Origin: Trachythela sp. YZ-2020
Taxonomy: Eukaryota; Cnidaria; Anthozoa; Malacalcyonacea; Clavulariidae
Direction of reading: 5' to 3'
Assembly (NCBI GenBank): GCA_016169945.1
Contig: JADLSH010000359.1
Coordinates: forward strand, 186,001-250,000
Length of the DNA: 64,000 nucleotides
The notes beneath the pieces are model-generated. The model saw nothing but the letters and a program-made list of their open reading frames with translations. It did no database searches and was not told the DNA's origin. Positions 57,801 to 63,256 of this stretch are shown piece after piece; within the stretch, counting starts at the first letter, position 1; the number at the start of each line of letters is the position of its first letter. The translations under genes were made by a program, and so were the position numbers.

Positions 57801-59873
57801 ATCGCGCTAGTTAAAAACTTTTTCAGTTCTTCATATTTCAATGACTCAGAATTAAAATTTCAGTAATTTAGGGTTTTGTCACTGGGGATTTTGTGGACTT
57901 TTTTCGGCCAGATTCCTTTCATGCGGGGATTTGTCATGGATTCTCAGCCAGCACAAATATAAGCAGTTGACGCAAAATGTCACAGCTGCAGCCAGTCTCA
58001 CCGGCCATGCGGTACGAATATCTTTTAGCTGTAACAATATCATGTAACAGAAGATCGAATATCAATCCTTCGTCTGTCTACCAAATATTAGTTCTGCTTT
58101 ATATACAAAATCGACTGGATTTGAAAAAAGAAGGTATACGATTATACCATTCGATTGACAACAAATTGTTTCGGTTTCTTTCCACACACAAAAACTTTCC
58201 ACGTTGACATTCTATGCTAATGTAGTTTGACTTATATCGGTGAAACTGGTCAGAAACCCTCAATACGTCTAATCGAATACTAGACGAATTGGAAGAATCC
58301 GCGCTAGATAAATTTAGCTGCTGTGACTGAACATACTTGCACCATTTTGGCGACTTATAATCATAAATTTTCTTTCATTAATATTGACTGTGATTCTGTG
58401 AAAAACACTGTATTACAAAGAATAGTTAAAATAAGGTTCGATGTTTCGACAACCCTCACGGTATATATCACATCGACATACAGTTCGATGGTAAACAAGG
58501 GCGAAAATCCATCTCAAAAAGTGGGGAGATGGAGCCTGCTAATAGTTATGGAGGCATGTAACAGGAGGCAGAGCATTTCCACAAAATTTATAGACACTTC
58601 CCGACAGGAGCGTAACTTGGGTCTAAGCATTAGGAGTGTGAGTTCGTTTTTCCAGACGAAAGGGTTTGGTAAAGCGGCCGGCCAAAGCCAAAATTGTCTA
58701 TTGGGGCCCCATGCCGCTAGCACGAGGGCACTAGGGGTATGTGGGTATGTGTGCACAACTCTGAAACGCCATTTCATGCACTTTGGGGGAAGACTTTACA
58801 GAATTCTGATGATCAGAACATGTCTTATAAACAAAAGTGGAAAAAAGTGGTGGGGATAATTGCATATTGATGCCCCTCTTCCCAAAAAGTAGGGTGATTC
58901 CCTCCCCCATCCCCCCCAGGATTGACGCCCTTGATGGTAAAGTATATGAAAGCTTGGCTAATATATAGTGCTCAGGAAAACTATGCGAATAAATTACAAA
59001 AGTGGTAACTAGCTATAAAGAGCTACCAATAAGCTAAGTAAGTATCTTAGTTATCTTAGCTTTTACAGAAATGAGAAAGTCAGTTGGAATTGAAAAGCAC
59101 AATAATGTAGTTCAAGACGGAGAACCATTAAATAGTAAGTACTTGTCCTGCTTTTTTTTATGTGTAAAGTTAAAGTGCCACTTATGGGTAATATTTGGAT
59201 TATTCTAATATGAAATGTAATATATCTTTGTAGTAAAATCCTCTAGCTTCTTTACCAGGTTCGTTCTTTGTCAAATTTGGTAGATATTATGCCATTATAG
59301 ATAGACTGCACATCACCTTTAATAGATTAAGTGTTTGAATACCTGTTTTGGTCCTTTCTTTGACTTGATAAAATACATTCCATTTTCTGCGCCAGGAATA
59401 TTGTCAACAACATCTGCGCAGTTAAGTGCTGGATCAATGTAGTTTCCGTATGAATGCCCTTGAAAACAATCAATTTGGTCATATACGAGTAAAAGTTGAC
59501 AGTAAAAGTCTAATGATGTCCTGAAGAGATAGAAGAGCATTGTTCTATGTTAATCAATTACAACGTCAAAATATAACAATTGTAGTACAGTAAATGGAAA
59601 CCGGAAATTTGTTTTTTTGTAGTTCGCTACGGCGTCCGACTTTTTGCATCGCTGATGTGATATATATAAGCATTTAAGTTTAATGGACATTTCATATTTA
59701 GAATGCTAGAATAGTAATATGTGTGAAAATTATGCCATACCATTGAGCATACTCCATCGAAATTTTCCGTCATTTTGTATGCAAACAACAATTTTATCGT
59801 TTCCCATGCGATCTTTGACAACTGTGAATTTTCCTCTTTTGTCATTTTTGCATATACCAGGGTTAAAGTTTAC
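30774..59873 (-). CDS. Multi-exon gene: fibrinogen-like and ILEI/FAM3-domain extracellular protein
   Basis: Twelve exons were found on the minus strand: 59741-59873, 59343-59458, 57404-57612, 56374-56560, 49868-50068, 48382-48618, 46582-46703, 45069-45213, 43151-43300, 42584-42675, 34134-34302 and 30774-30836 (stop). Exons 1-4 and 7-12 join in phase at GT-AG sites. In order the protein shows a charged start, a fibrinogen-like segment (NCADVVDNIPGAENGMYFI, VWCDVSTDGGGFMLVG), Cys-rich modules, a GGLLSYR..GKLYLQ..W motif recalling collagen XV/XVIII trimerisation domains, an Asn-rich coiled coil, and an ILEI/FAM3 domain (GRGYNVVVLN, DTYGDPNAA, RRIVLVAIQDEGG). An extracellular or matrix role is inference. 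The first exon with the signal peptide was not found. Exon 10 has a one-base insertion; the exon 5-7 joins are uncertain. Confidence 0.8.
30837..31929. other. Part of intron 11, decayed repeats
   Basis: Between 31350 and 31650 words such as TCTGAAATAGGG recur; no structure can be defined. The Penelope-like pair begins downstream of this. Confidence 0.4.
31930..32514 (-). pseudogene. Penelope-like element, inverted 3' part (GIY-YIG endonuclease)
   Basis: On the minus strand a frame of about 120 codons (32514-32152) carries KIPKDLRSCVVYSFKC, CCSASYVGQTVRHLHTRVSEH: the zinc-finger-like Cys pair and GIY-YIG endonuclease typical of Penelope-like elements. The 3' UTR continues to about 31930 with CTGAAGA (32003-32009) and ends near AAAATTTTATATTTAT. 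The sequence is homologous, inverted, to 33380-33915. Confidence 0.85.
32515..33915 (+). pseudogene. Penelope-like element, RT plus GIY-YIG endonuclease, decayed
   Basis: RT motifs: FDVTSLFTNIPLDETIEL (32523-32578), VDGVPIGFPVAPLFANIF (32712-32766) and YPRYVDDCLLLF (32829-32864), the catalytic box. Stops and frameshifts follow. A broken GIY-YIG region (33440-33560) matches the inverted copy on the left, then a 3' UTR ends TAATAAAATTTTATATTTAT near 33925. Two parts of the same family meet head to head at 32515. Confidence 0.85.
33861..33896 (+). other. Hammerhead-like motif in the Penelope-like 3' region
   Basis: CTGAAGC, a GTCTT/AAGAC helix and AAAACGTT. The inverted copy (31975-32015, minus) has an intact CTGAAGA but GAATTGG. 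Taken together the two point to an ancestral CUGANGA-stem-GAAAC hammerhead core, as known for Penelope-like elements. Confidence 0.45.
33926..34133. other. Intron 11 flank
   Basis: Nothing recognised between the Penelope-like pair and exon 11. Confidence 0.4.
34134..34302 (-). CDS. ILEI gene exon 11
   Basis: Acceptor TTTTATAG, donor CACAG/GTATAC. Encodes RRIVLVAIQDEGGNKMTSSA, YDALRRLGAKN and SFAFIGWSGPGK, the core of the ILEI/FAM3 fold (RIVLVAI.DEG, ALR.LG). Entry phase 2, exit phase 0. Confidence 0.85.
34564..35289. mobile_element. PIF/Harbinger-like element with long TIRs in intron 10
   Basis: About 36-bp inverted ends beginning GGGACCGGTCATAAAGTATG, near-perfect, with TTA duplicated at 34561-34563 and 35290-35292. 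The interior has CCCCCCA-rich subterminal words in both halves. No transposase found. Confidence 0.85.
35290..35864. other. Intron 10, no gene
   Basis: Contains an AGCCCGGTTAAG / ACTGGGCTGAAA inverted word pair at 35747-35792, a remnant of a repeat also seen near 36195 and 36575. Confidence 0.35.
35865..36100. mobile_element. TIR MITE, copy 2 (family of 2969-3187)
   Basis: The ends AAGGATTAGTGTCA and TGACACTAATCCTT are perfect inverted repeats. The right flank is TA and the left TC, so the target duplication is partly lost. Confidence 0.7.
36101..37384. other. Intron 10, decayed repeats
   Basis: GCCCGGTTTGCCGGG, GCCGGCTGGCCCGG and GCTAGCCCGGTTTAGC words cluster at 36190-36620 and end in GGCCCCTAA, the kind of terminus seen in Harbinger-like elements. 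Limits are unclear; no coding capacity. Confidence 0.35.
37385..40645 (-). pseudogene. LINE with ORF1 remnant, APE endonuclease and RT
   Basis: Read on the minus strand. 40645-40368 encodes an ORF1 C-terminal segment (RTPTFISIFPSKRRGTLSAK, DRFWPKFVTCKPW). 40275-39611 is the APE endonuclease (INARSLLPKIDELT, VAITESWL, IIFLGDFNNFDV). 38950-38870 has CGPDNIPGHFLKEFA. 38700-38600 has QQFGSLKGSSTTYCLLDLLH. An open frame to 37555 carries VLDFSKAFDRIGHN, GVPQGTKLGPILFLIMVNDF, FVDDVSLSE and QKRALRIILPG. Several frameshifts. CR1/Jockey-like, about 3.2 kb, in the same orientation as the host gene and inside its 8.3-kb intron 10. Confidence 0.9.
40646..40923. other. Intron 10, short repeat fragment
   Basis: TTTTCAGGTAGTTTTACACAACAGTCAACCGCCGT-type sequence (40859-40893) is also found in blocks A and B, at 16920 and 22940. 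Otherwise nothing. Confidence 0.5.
40924..41220. repeat. Two adjacent inverted-repeat elements
   Basis: TTTAGTAAAATTACATAGGT (40924) pairs with ACCTATGTAATTTTACTAAA (to 41116). Directly beside it, ACAATTATTCGCC...GGCGAATAATTGT (41117-41219) forms a second hairpin with GGTGAATATCGGTGAATAAA arms. A fragment of both lies at 45597-45655. Confidence 0.75.
41305..41466. repeat. (TGTA)n microsatellite
   Basis: About 40 tandem TGTA units with one interruption (TGTGTG near 41432). Apparent open frames here are repeat artefacts. Confidence 0.98.
41586..42040 (+). pseudogene. LINE 3' fragment
   Basis: Encodes YSLRSNLNNFKLDKPKTNF, KKSISYSGAKM, then in another frame the end of an RT C-terminus. The 3' UTR has CGGCCCCTTGGAAAACAG and GGGCTACCATTGTAAAATA, typical of 3' ends of CR1/L2-like LINEs. 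Confidence 0.75.
42041..42583. other. Intron 10, nothing recognised
   Basis: AT-rich, no feature. Confidence 0.45.
42584..42675 (-). CDS. ILEI gene exon 10 with a one-base frameshift
   Basis: Acceptor ATTTTAG, donor GTCG/GTATGT. The first frame reads GHVESSVSF and the second DTYGDPNAAYYLARFLNSIR; they join only if one T is removed from the TTTTT run (AAAAA on the plus strand, 42649-42653). Length is 92; the phases of exons 9 and 11 require 91. Confidence 0.8.
43151..43300 (-). CDS. ILEI gene exon 9
   Basis: Encodes KKVWIRSEGCDDGG, ATIEVDGKDYSKRGRGYNVV and VLNATSG, the start of the ILEI/FAM3 domain. Entry and exit phase 1, matching its neighbours. Confidence 0.85.
43539..44486. mobile_element. 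Long relative of the nested hAT-like element
   Basis: The ends AGTGAACTCTAAGTAAACTG and the inverted TTACTTAGATTTCACTG match those at 28913-29479. Shared interior words include GCGAAGCCGAAAATA and GTCCTTTTGAAAGT. I find no clear target duplication. It lies in intron 8. Confidence 0.65.
45069..45213 (-). CDS. ILEI gene exon 8 (coiled coil)
   Basis: Acceptor TTTCTCCTAATCAG, donor AAACAAG/GTGTAG. Encodes VQKDRKEISSNQNLINSNQN, SINKIIANANNIANKL and SNTANKLSKLKQ: an Asn/Ile/Leu heptad pattern that could trimerise or dimerise the protein just before the ILEI domain. Phase 0 in, 1 out. Confidence 0.75.
45214..46581. other. Intron 7
   Basis: Holds a short hairpin-repeat fragment (45597-45655, GGCGAATAATTGT) and otherwise nothing recognisable. 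Confidence 0.45.
46582..46703 (-). CDS. ILEI gene exon 7
   Basis: Acceptor TATAAATATAG, donor AAGGAG/GTTAGT. Encodes GLWNRLPKVGGLLSYRIDNG and KLYLQGKSHWQEMTTMKE, which recalls the GTLxYR..LYV..GW pattern of collagen XV/XVIII trimerisation domains. Exit phase 0 fits exon 8; entry phase 1 does not fit exon 6, so a small exon may be missing. Confidence 0.7.
46704..47158. other. Intron 6, nothing recognised
   Basis: AT-rich, no feature seen. Confidence 0.45.
47159..47761. mobile_element. PIF/Harbinger element with transposase fragment
   Basis: The ends GGCCCTGATTACACGATACC and the inverted CGTGTAACTGAGGCC are bounded by TTA (47156-47158, 47762-47764). On the minus strand, 47459-47235 encodes RWWENLQAGFGEKEEWKTNF and GMSKDNVKSVCR, resembling the N-terminal WW..EEW..NFRMS..F..LC region of Harbinger (HARBI1-like) transposases. 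The catalytic DDE part is absent. Confidence 0.8.
47765..48381. other. Intron 6, possible missed small exon
   Basis: A minus-strand open frame (48085-47834) has no domain. The phase gap between exons 6 and 7 predicts an exon of 3n+1 bases somewhere in this intron, but I cannot choose one. Confidence 0.35.
48382..48618 (-). CDS. ILEI gene exon 6 (Cys-rich)
   Basis: Acceptor ATTTCTACAG, donor GTTAAG/GTATCT. Encodes CCACFGPASDKDYCAPQCKA, INGGTVLQAKDG, SFWIRSSLPKR and PEIWHVKEDGLYV. Four Cys in the first 18 residues suggest a disulfide-bonded extracellular module. Phase 0 in and out. Confidence 0.8.
48705..48770 (-). other. Hammerhead ribozyme candidate (Penelope-like type)
   Basis: On the minus strand: AACGTT, a short hairpin, CTGATGA, a GGCACT/AGTGTT helix, GAAACGTT. 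The core CUGANGA..GAAA is intact, and AACG can pair with CGUU as stem III next to a GUU cleavage triplet. Stem I is short with a mismatch and two extra bases. Confidence 0.55.
49349..49472 (+). CDS. Plus-strand internal exon of an unidentified gene
   Basis: Acceptor TTGTATTTCACAG and donor ACAG/GTAAGTAT are strong. The open phase encodes PPENHVSDQSLTIERPYAIT and GSLGFFMLSLAIGGT. Entry and exit phase 1. It lies in intron 5 of the minus-strand ILEI gene. The hydrophobic end could be part of a membrane segment. No family recognised. Confidence 0.6.
49558..49890. repeat. Degenerate repeat with ACACACCTT/ACACATCTT words
   Basis: TTTTACACACC, ACACATCTTT, CACACCTT and AATCACACA recur every 20-30 bases in mixed order. 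It reaches the presumed donor of ILEI exon 5. Confidence 0.65.
49868..50068 (-). CDS. ILEI gene exon 5
   Basis: Acceptor AATTTTTAAAG. Encodes EKMNSCFEKICGKGFAHIHG and FRYDSSGSFRYGCRVNIND. Two donors are possible: at 49905 (TACG/GTATAC, phase 2) or at 49868 (AAAG/GTGCGT, phase 0, agreeing with exon 6). The latter is inside a repeat. Entry phase 0 fits exon 4. Confidence 0.7.
50283..50690 (-). pseudogene. LINE 3' fragment
   Basis: Minus strand: SLAQRRDKQTQKEFMRI, HNHNLRSKINCRNFRIPLSQ, TERHKQSFIPRAIRL: the C-terminal end of a LINE RT, followed by a 3' UTR and a TAGTAGTAGTAATAG tail. It is cut near 50700 by the neighbouring hAT MITE. Confidence 0.75.
50708..51324. mobile_element. hAT MITE with 8-bp duplication GTGATTAA
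   Basis: The ends CAGTGTTGTAAAAATTAC and GTATTTACAACACTG are inverted. GTGATTAA flanks both sides (50700-50707, 51325-51332). The interior is largely built of AAGTAATTA / TAATTACTT words in both orientations. Confidence 0.9.
51417..51735. repeat. Second 20-bp satellite
   Basis: About 15 copies of GATACTGTATGATATCCTAA, with shortened variants lacking GATACTGTAT in part. Confidence 0.9.
51780..51905. repeat. Interstitial telomere-like repeat
   Basis: Degenerate CCCTAA tract (CTTAACCCTAACCCTAACTC near 51882-51901 and weaker flanks), i.e. TTAGGG on the minus strand. Confidence 0.75.
51981..52318. repeat. (GACTTAT)n heptamer array
   Basis: About 47 tandem heptamers with a few interruptions (GCGACGCGAC near 52140-52173). 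The reverse-complement heptamer occurs at 53478-53545. Confidence 0.95.
52430..53230. repeat. Duplicated segment, copy 1 (paralogue of 54700-55215)
   Basis: Shared words include TTTAAGATCTTCTCGTTTTA, TTAGTTGTCTAAGCCGTTTC and TTTTGACTTAATCCCTTAAT. Copy 1 contains the MITE at 52623-52800; copy 2 does not. Confidence 0.8.
52623..52800. mobile_element. hAT-like MITE with GATATTAG duplication
   Basis: The inverted ends share ACAGTATA and CGACCAGTAGGGCCACT. GATATTAG flanks both sides (52615-52622, 52801-52808). It is related to the MITEs at 17941, 18174 and 23897 (TTTTCTGGCCAATAAGCA). Confidence 0.9.
53229..53475. repeat. Tandem repeat, about 90-95-bp unit with CCCCCTG words
   Basis: Two and a half copies of a unit with TTAATGATGTGCTCCCCCC, TTAATGACGCTGCTCCCCCC and TATGTTAATGTACCATATGC. 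Confidence 0.8.
53478..53545. repeat. (ATAAGTC)n array, inverse of 51981-52318
   Basis: About nine heptamers in reverse orientation, closing the segment that the first heptamer array opens. Confidence 0.9.
53637..54024. repeat. GATAAGGAA / GATAAA repeat array
   Basis: Units GATAAGGAA and GATAAA in variable order, with a pure (GATAAA)n core at 53875-53970. Overlapping long open frames in several frames are artefacts. Confidence 0.95.
54700..55215. repeat. Duplicated segment, copy 2
   Basis: Paralogue of 52430-53230, without the MITE. At the insertion point it reads GTGATATTAGATATAAGGTG, with a short local duplication of GGTGATATTAG. Confidence 0.8.
55216..55430. repeat. Tandem repeat, about 90-95-bp unit, second locus
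   Basis: About two copies of the same unit as 53229-53475. Confidence 0.75.
55431..56373. other. Part of intron 4, nothing recognised
   Basis: AT-rich, no gene. Minus-strand open frame 56212-55988 has no domain or splice borders. Confidence 0.45.
56374..56560 (-). CDS. ILEI gene exon 4
   Basis: Acceptor TTTTAAATAG, donor GGATGG/GTAAGTTC. Encodes MYRFNFARRLSKLLVKGKGG, CSNLHPGIGDVAFVKDL and SKQFQCSRFGSH. Entry phase 2, exit phase 0, both consistent with neighbours. Confidence 0.8.
57404..57612 (-). CDS. ILEI gene exon 3 (fibrinogen-like segment)
   Basis: Acceptor ATTCCTAG, donor CATTG/GTAGGC. Encodes VWCDVSTDGGGFMLVG, SWAIPSSPSYVQPNGKSQWS and LDFRIQISSSLNQKETKAHW. VxCDxxTDGGGxxLV is the signature at the start of fibrinogen C-terminal-like domains. 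Phase 0 in, 2 out. Confidence 0.85.
58205..58445 (+). pseudogene. GIY-YIG endonuclease remnant (Penelope-like)
   Basis: One frame reads LTYIGETGQKPSIRLIEY, like the YIGETGR.LSTRIREH core of GIY-YIG nucleases of Penelope-like elements. Downstream SCC.. and VTEHTCTILATYNHKFSF resemble the next part of the domain. Heavily decayed. Confidence 0.5.
59060..59131 (+). CDS. Plus-strand internal exon of an unidentified gene
   Basis: Acceptor TTAGCTTTTACAG and donor AAATA/GTAAGTAC. The open phase encodes MRKSVGIEKHNNVVQDGEPL. Its entry phase agrees with the exit phase of the exon at 49349-49472, so both may belong to one gene interleaved with the minus-strand gene. No family recognised. Confidence 0.5.
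59343..59458 (-). CDS. ILEI gene exon 2
   Basis: Acceptor TTGTTTTCAAG, donor AAACAG/GTATTC. Encodes HSYGNYIDPALNCADVVDNI and PGAENGMYFIKSKKGPKQ, the lead-in of a fibrinogen-like domain. Entry phase 1, exit phase 0. Confidence 0.85.
59741..59873 (-). CDS. ILEI gene exon 1 as found (5' end incomplete)
   Basis: Acceptor ATATTTTGTAG, donor CAATG/GTATGG. Encodes NPGICKNDKRGKFTVVKDRM and NDKIVVCIQNDGKFRWSML. The acceptor at its start shows that further 5' exon(s) exist, presumably with a signal peptide, to the right or beyond the window. Confidence 0.8.
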
Positions 59874-60352
59874 CTACAAAATATTAAATACGGGTCAACT
59901 ATACTCTTTACTGTAATATTTTCAATAAGCAAAACAAAGTACACAGTTTAACAGGAAAGCTTTGATACGCCTGCTGTGCACATGCAAATAGGTAAAACTG
60001 CATGAAGTTTTTAACGAATTTTTGTAACGGGATCCTTCTAGGTTTGTTTCAAAACGAGCTGGATTTTTGTTGTTAGATAATGAATCTATTTTGCACGACG
60101 TAGGCGAAACTTTTAAAATAGAACACAAAAAAGTTATTGCAAACAGTTATTTCGTTTGACATTCAAATGTTTCTTTTGCTAATTCTCTCTTCTTGGTTCT
60201 TGCCTTCTAAGTAGGGGCACAAAAAACAGCCTCATCTATTTTCTTCATTATTCGTGGACACAATTACATGATTTCACACGTAGATGATTGAATAGAGATT
60301 GACGGAAATGACGGTAGCTATTTGCCACAAGAATATTCCCACCTTGTTGGCC

Positions 60353-60446
60353 GATGACGTCATCCTTTGAGTATATAAGGAGCTAGAATGCGACGTTAGA
60401 TCACCCCTGATGGAGAACACTAGACCGGCGTGTCGAAGAATTGGGT
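60353..60446 (+). promoter_or_regulatory. CRE-like palindrome, TATA box and hammerhead-like remnant
   Basis: GATGACGTCATC (60353-60364, a CREB/ATF-type palindrome) precedes GTATATAAGG (60371-60380). About 27 bases on is CTGATGG, an ACAC..GTGT helix and GAAGAATTGGG, a decayed counterpart of the ribozyme at 48705. It fits the promoter/ribozyme end of a Penelope-like element; host promoter use is not shown. Confidence 0.4.
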
Positions 60447-60639
60447 CGTAAATGCAATTCTACCGGTCTTTGCGTTCATTTACTTGCGAAAAAATGAATG
60501 ATATTGGAAGTAGTTGTATGGAGTTGCAACCACATCTTATAGTCGACATCTGAGCTAAATATATGTTGTAGCACATATTAAGCTATAAATCTGGATATTA
60601 TTATTAATAATATTATTGCTCATCCGTATATGGACTAAC

Positions 60640-61205
60640 ACCACTGCAAATAACATCTGGAGACTTCAAGCAGCACAGAATTTTGCTATTCGAATAGTAA
60701 CTGATTCTGGAAAATTCGACCACATTACTCCTGAAAGAATTGCACTGGATTCCTGTTAAGTTTCACTTATTCTACCGTAATACTATTCTATATATAATTC
60801 AAATCCTTTAATGGTACAGCACCCAGTATTTATCTAAGCGATCTGTGAGGAGAGAAGACATTAGTAAACGATACACCAGAAACTCTGGATCTTTGAACAT
60901 CCCCCTTTTCAAAAGTGCAACTGGCCAACGGACATTTAATTATCGTGCTGTCTCCCTATGGAACGATCTTCGAGGGGGCATAAAATCTAGCTATCGATCA
61001 ATATTTTCATACATAAATTACGTAATTATTATAAAAATTTATAACAGTTATTCATTGAAGACTATACTCTTTTGAATTAATTAGTTTCCGATACTGTAAC
61101 ATATATATTCAGTAGCCTAGAATAGTTGTTAAGTAATGAACTCTGAAAAGCTTCCTTAGGGAGAATTCAATAAAGGATATTGTATTGTAATGTATTATTG
61201 TATAT
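60640..61205 (+). pseudogene. LINE 3' fragment
   Basis: Encodes WRLQAAQNFAIRIVTDSGKF, DHITP, LHWIPVKFHLFYR and, after frame changes, PLFKSATGQRTFNYRAVSLW. This is the C-terminal end of an L2/CR1-like RT. The 3' end is AT-rich near 61200. Confidence 0.8.
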
Positions 61206-62856
61206 TATATACGATATACTGATTAATGGTAAACTATCCTTTTCCGGGCAAAACAAGTTTTCGCACGAATAGAATCCAAATATTGATTACATTCAAGTTT
61301 TGGCTCTCTCCACGACAACGTCCATGAGCATCACTATACTTAAACTTCATGAGAGGTGAGAACGGTTTATGCGAAACAGCAAAACTACCATACGCGGCGG
61401 AAGATTGGTTCAGTTGTGGGGGCTAAACAAGCTCTAAAGGGAGGAGGGCAGGGGGCATGCTCTAAAGGGAGGAGGGCAGGGGGGAAATTTTAAAATATAG
61501 AGTTTCTGAGATGACATTTCCTGCGTTATAGGGAAGATTTGACGTGCAGCAACCAGGTCATTTTGTTCACTTTGCATTTCAGGCAGCGAAAAATCTGGCA
61601 CCTTCATATTAAGTTCTCCCAGTCTGAACATATTTTTGGGGGATCTAAAACCGTCATTACTAATTTGGGAATGCTATAGCCCACTAGCCCCCGGTTCTTC
61701 ACCTAAGAAACTACAACGCTTGCATTTCAGGTGAAAAATGGGCTTTCAAAGAGGACAGAGAATCAACAACAAATTTGGACTTATTAATTAACATTTCATA
61801 GGATTCCCTTAAATTTTTGGGTATAGTATTGTAATATTATTTGCATTCTTTAAATTGTTGTGACCACAATAGTATTTAATTATTTCCCAATAAATTTCCG
61901 GCAAAACCGACAAAAGTCTTAAAAACTTGAAATATTTAGATAAATGTATGGTATTACTCCCAACAACGCCACTACACTAAAATTTCGAAAAGAGTATTAG
62001 AGTAAAACATTTATGTAGTTTACAATCCATTTTAAAACATAGCTATTTAGCTTTCTAACGGTGGGTTACTTTATAACGATGGGTTACGAGCCACGGCGCG
62101 AAGCGCCGTGTGAAGATATTAATTCCACTCGGATATTTACACCCGGGTATGTGATCGAGAACATAGTGGAATCCAAAGTCGCCCGCCGCGATGTCATGGA
62201 CGGTTTTCTACGTTATACGCATTGATTGACTAAGACAAAGGCGTATGTCACTCTGTAAGGTTATTACAATATCGATTAAACCTAGGTATTTTAGGAAGTT
62301 TAAATTTGAATTTTGAAGAAACAACGTCAAAACCTTAAAGGTAAATTTAAAAGAAAGATACCGTTCAAAAAACAGTTGAAGTTTTCTGAAAATTTTTGAC
62401 GTTTTTGTGAAATGTGTAAGGTTGAATTTTAGAGCAAACCAAAGCTAAAGGAGTACGTAATAACACATCTACTTTATGTAGTGGGGCAATTCATAATTAC
62501 AATCACCATTTTACCATTTTGCACTAAAAGTAAAAAGTTGAGTGTTGCTATGGTTACAGTGATTGACGAATACTCATGTCACAATAAATTTTGGGAAGTC
62601 TAATTCCTGAGTTCGAATAGGCGAGGGGATTCTGCATGAGTGTATTTCTAGTTAATACGGAGAATTTGATGGCGTTCTTGCCAACGATGGACGAAAGCTT
62701 GTTTCATGATTATTTTGGAATGAATTTATGAGTATGAAATAAATAGAACAACTTTATATCTTTTACCCTTCTAGCAACAACACCATTTGCTAAATTTTCA
62801 AATATTTATTGGAAAATGACACAATTAAACGGCATCTAAAAATGGATGCGTTCTTC
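61206..62856. other. No gene recognised; two small repeats
   Basis: A 27-bp unit (CTCTAAAGGGAGGAGGGCAG...) is doubled at 61433-61483. CACGGCGC-GAA-GCGCCGTG at 62093-62111 is a perfect small hairpin. No exon or domain is visible. Confidence 0.45.
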
Positions 62857-63114
62857 TAAAGCCTGGTTCACACGAGTGAGAGAAGCATAAGCAGAAATAC
62901 AAAAGAAAACTTTCCCTCTAGGGCTTAAAAAGACGAAGCGGGAAATACTTTTCTTTGAAATGTCTTTTGTTCCGGCTTAGCTTATGCTTAGAGGCTTGCA
63001 TGTGCTTATGCTTGTGCTTAAATTTTCTCTTCTGTCGTTAAAAGTTGTACTTAAACCTGGTTCACACGAGTGAGATAAGCACAAGCATAAAATAAAGACA
63101 AAAAGGTAAAACAA
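62857..63114. mobile_element. Fragmentary TIR elements with GGTTCACACGAGTGAGA ends
   Basis: CTGGTTCACACGAGTGAGAG (62864) and CTGGTTCACACGAGTGAGAT (63057) are direct copies. AGCATAAGCAG and GCTTATGCTTGTGCTT are inverted internal words. The layout suggests one MITE and the truncated start of a second. Confidence 0.55.
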
Positions 63115-63160
63115 ATGGATGCAGTTGAATGAATGCAGTTGAATGAAGTGTGCAACATAA

Positions 63161-63256
63161 CGGACTTAAACACTGACCAAAACTTCTTACTACTTGATCC
63201 ATGCCCGCCTTATTGAAATCAAGTAGTAAGAAGTTTTGGTCAGTGTTTAAGTCCGT
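63161..63256. repeat. Perfect hairpin at the 5' end of a LINE copy
   Basis: About 38-base arms (CTTAAACACTGACCAAAACT... and its exact complement) separated by about 20 bases. The right arm is LINE coding sequence; the left is an inverted copy of it. Confidence 0.9.

Noticed and set aside
58323..58859. 178-codon plus-strand frame
   Set aside because: Only its first part overlaps a GIY-YIG-like remnant; the rest has no domain and runs through non-coding repeat.
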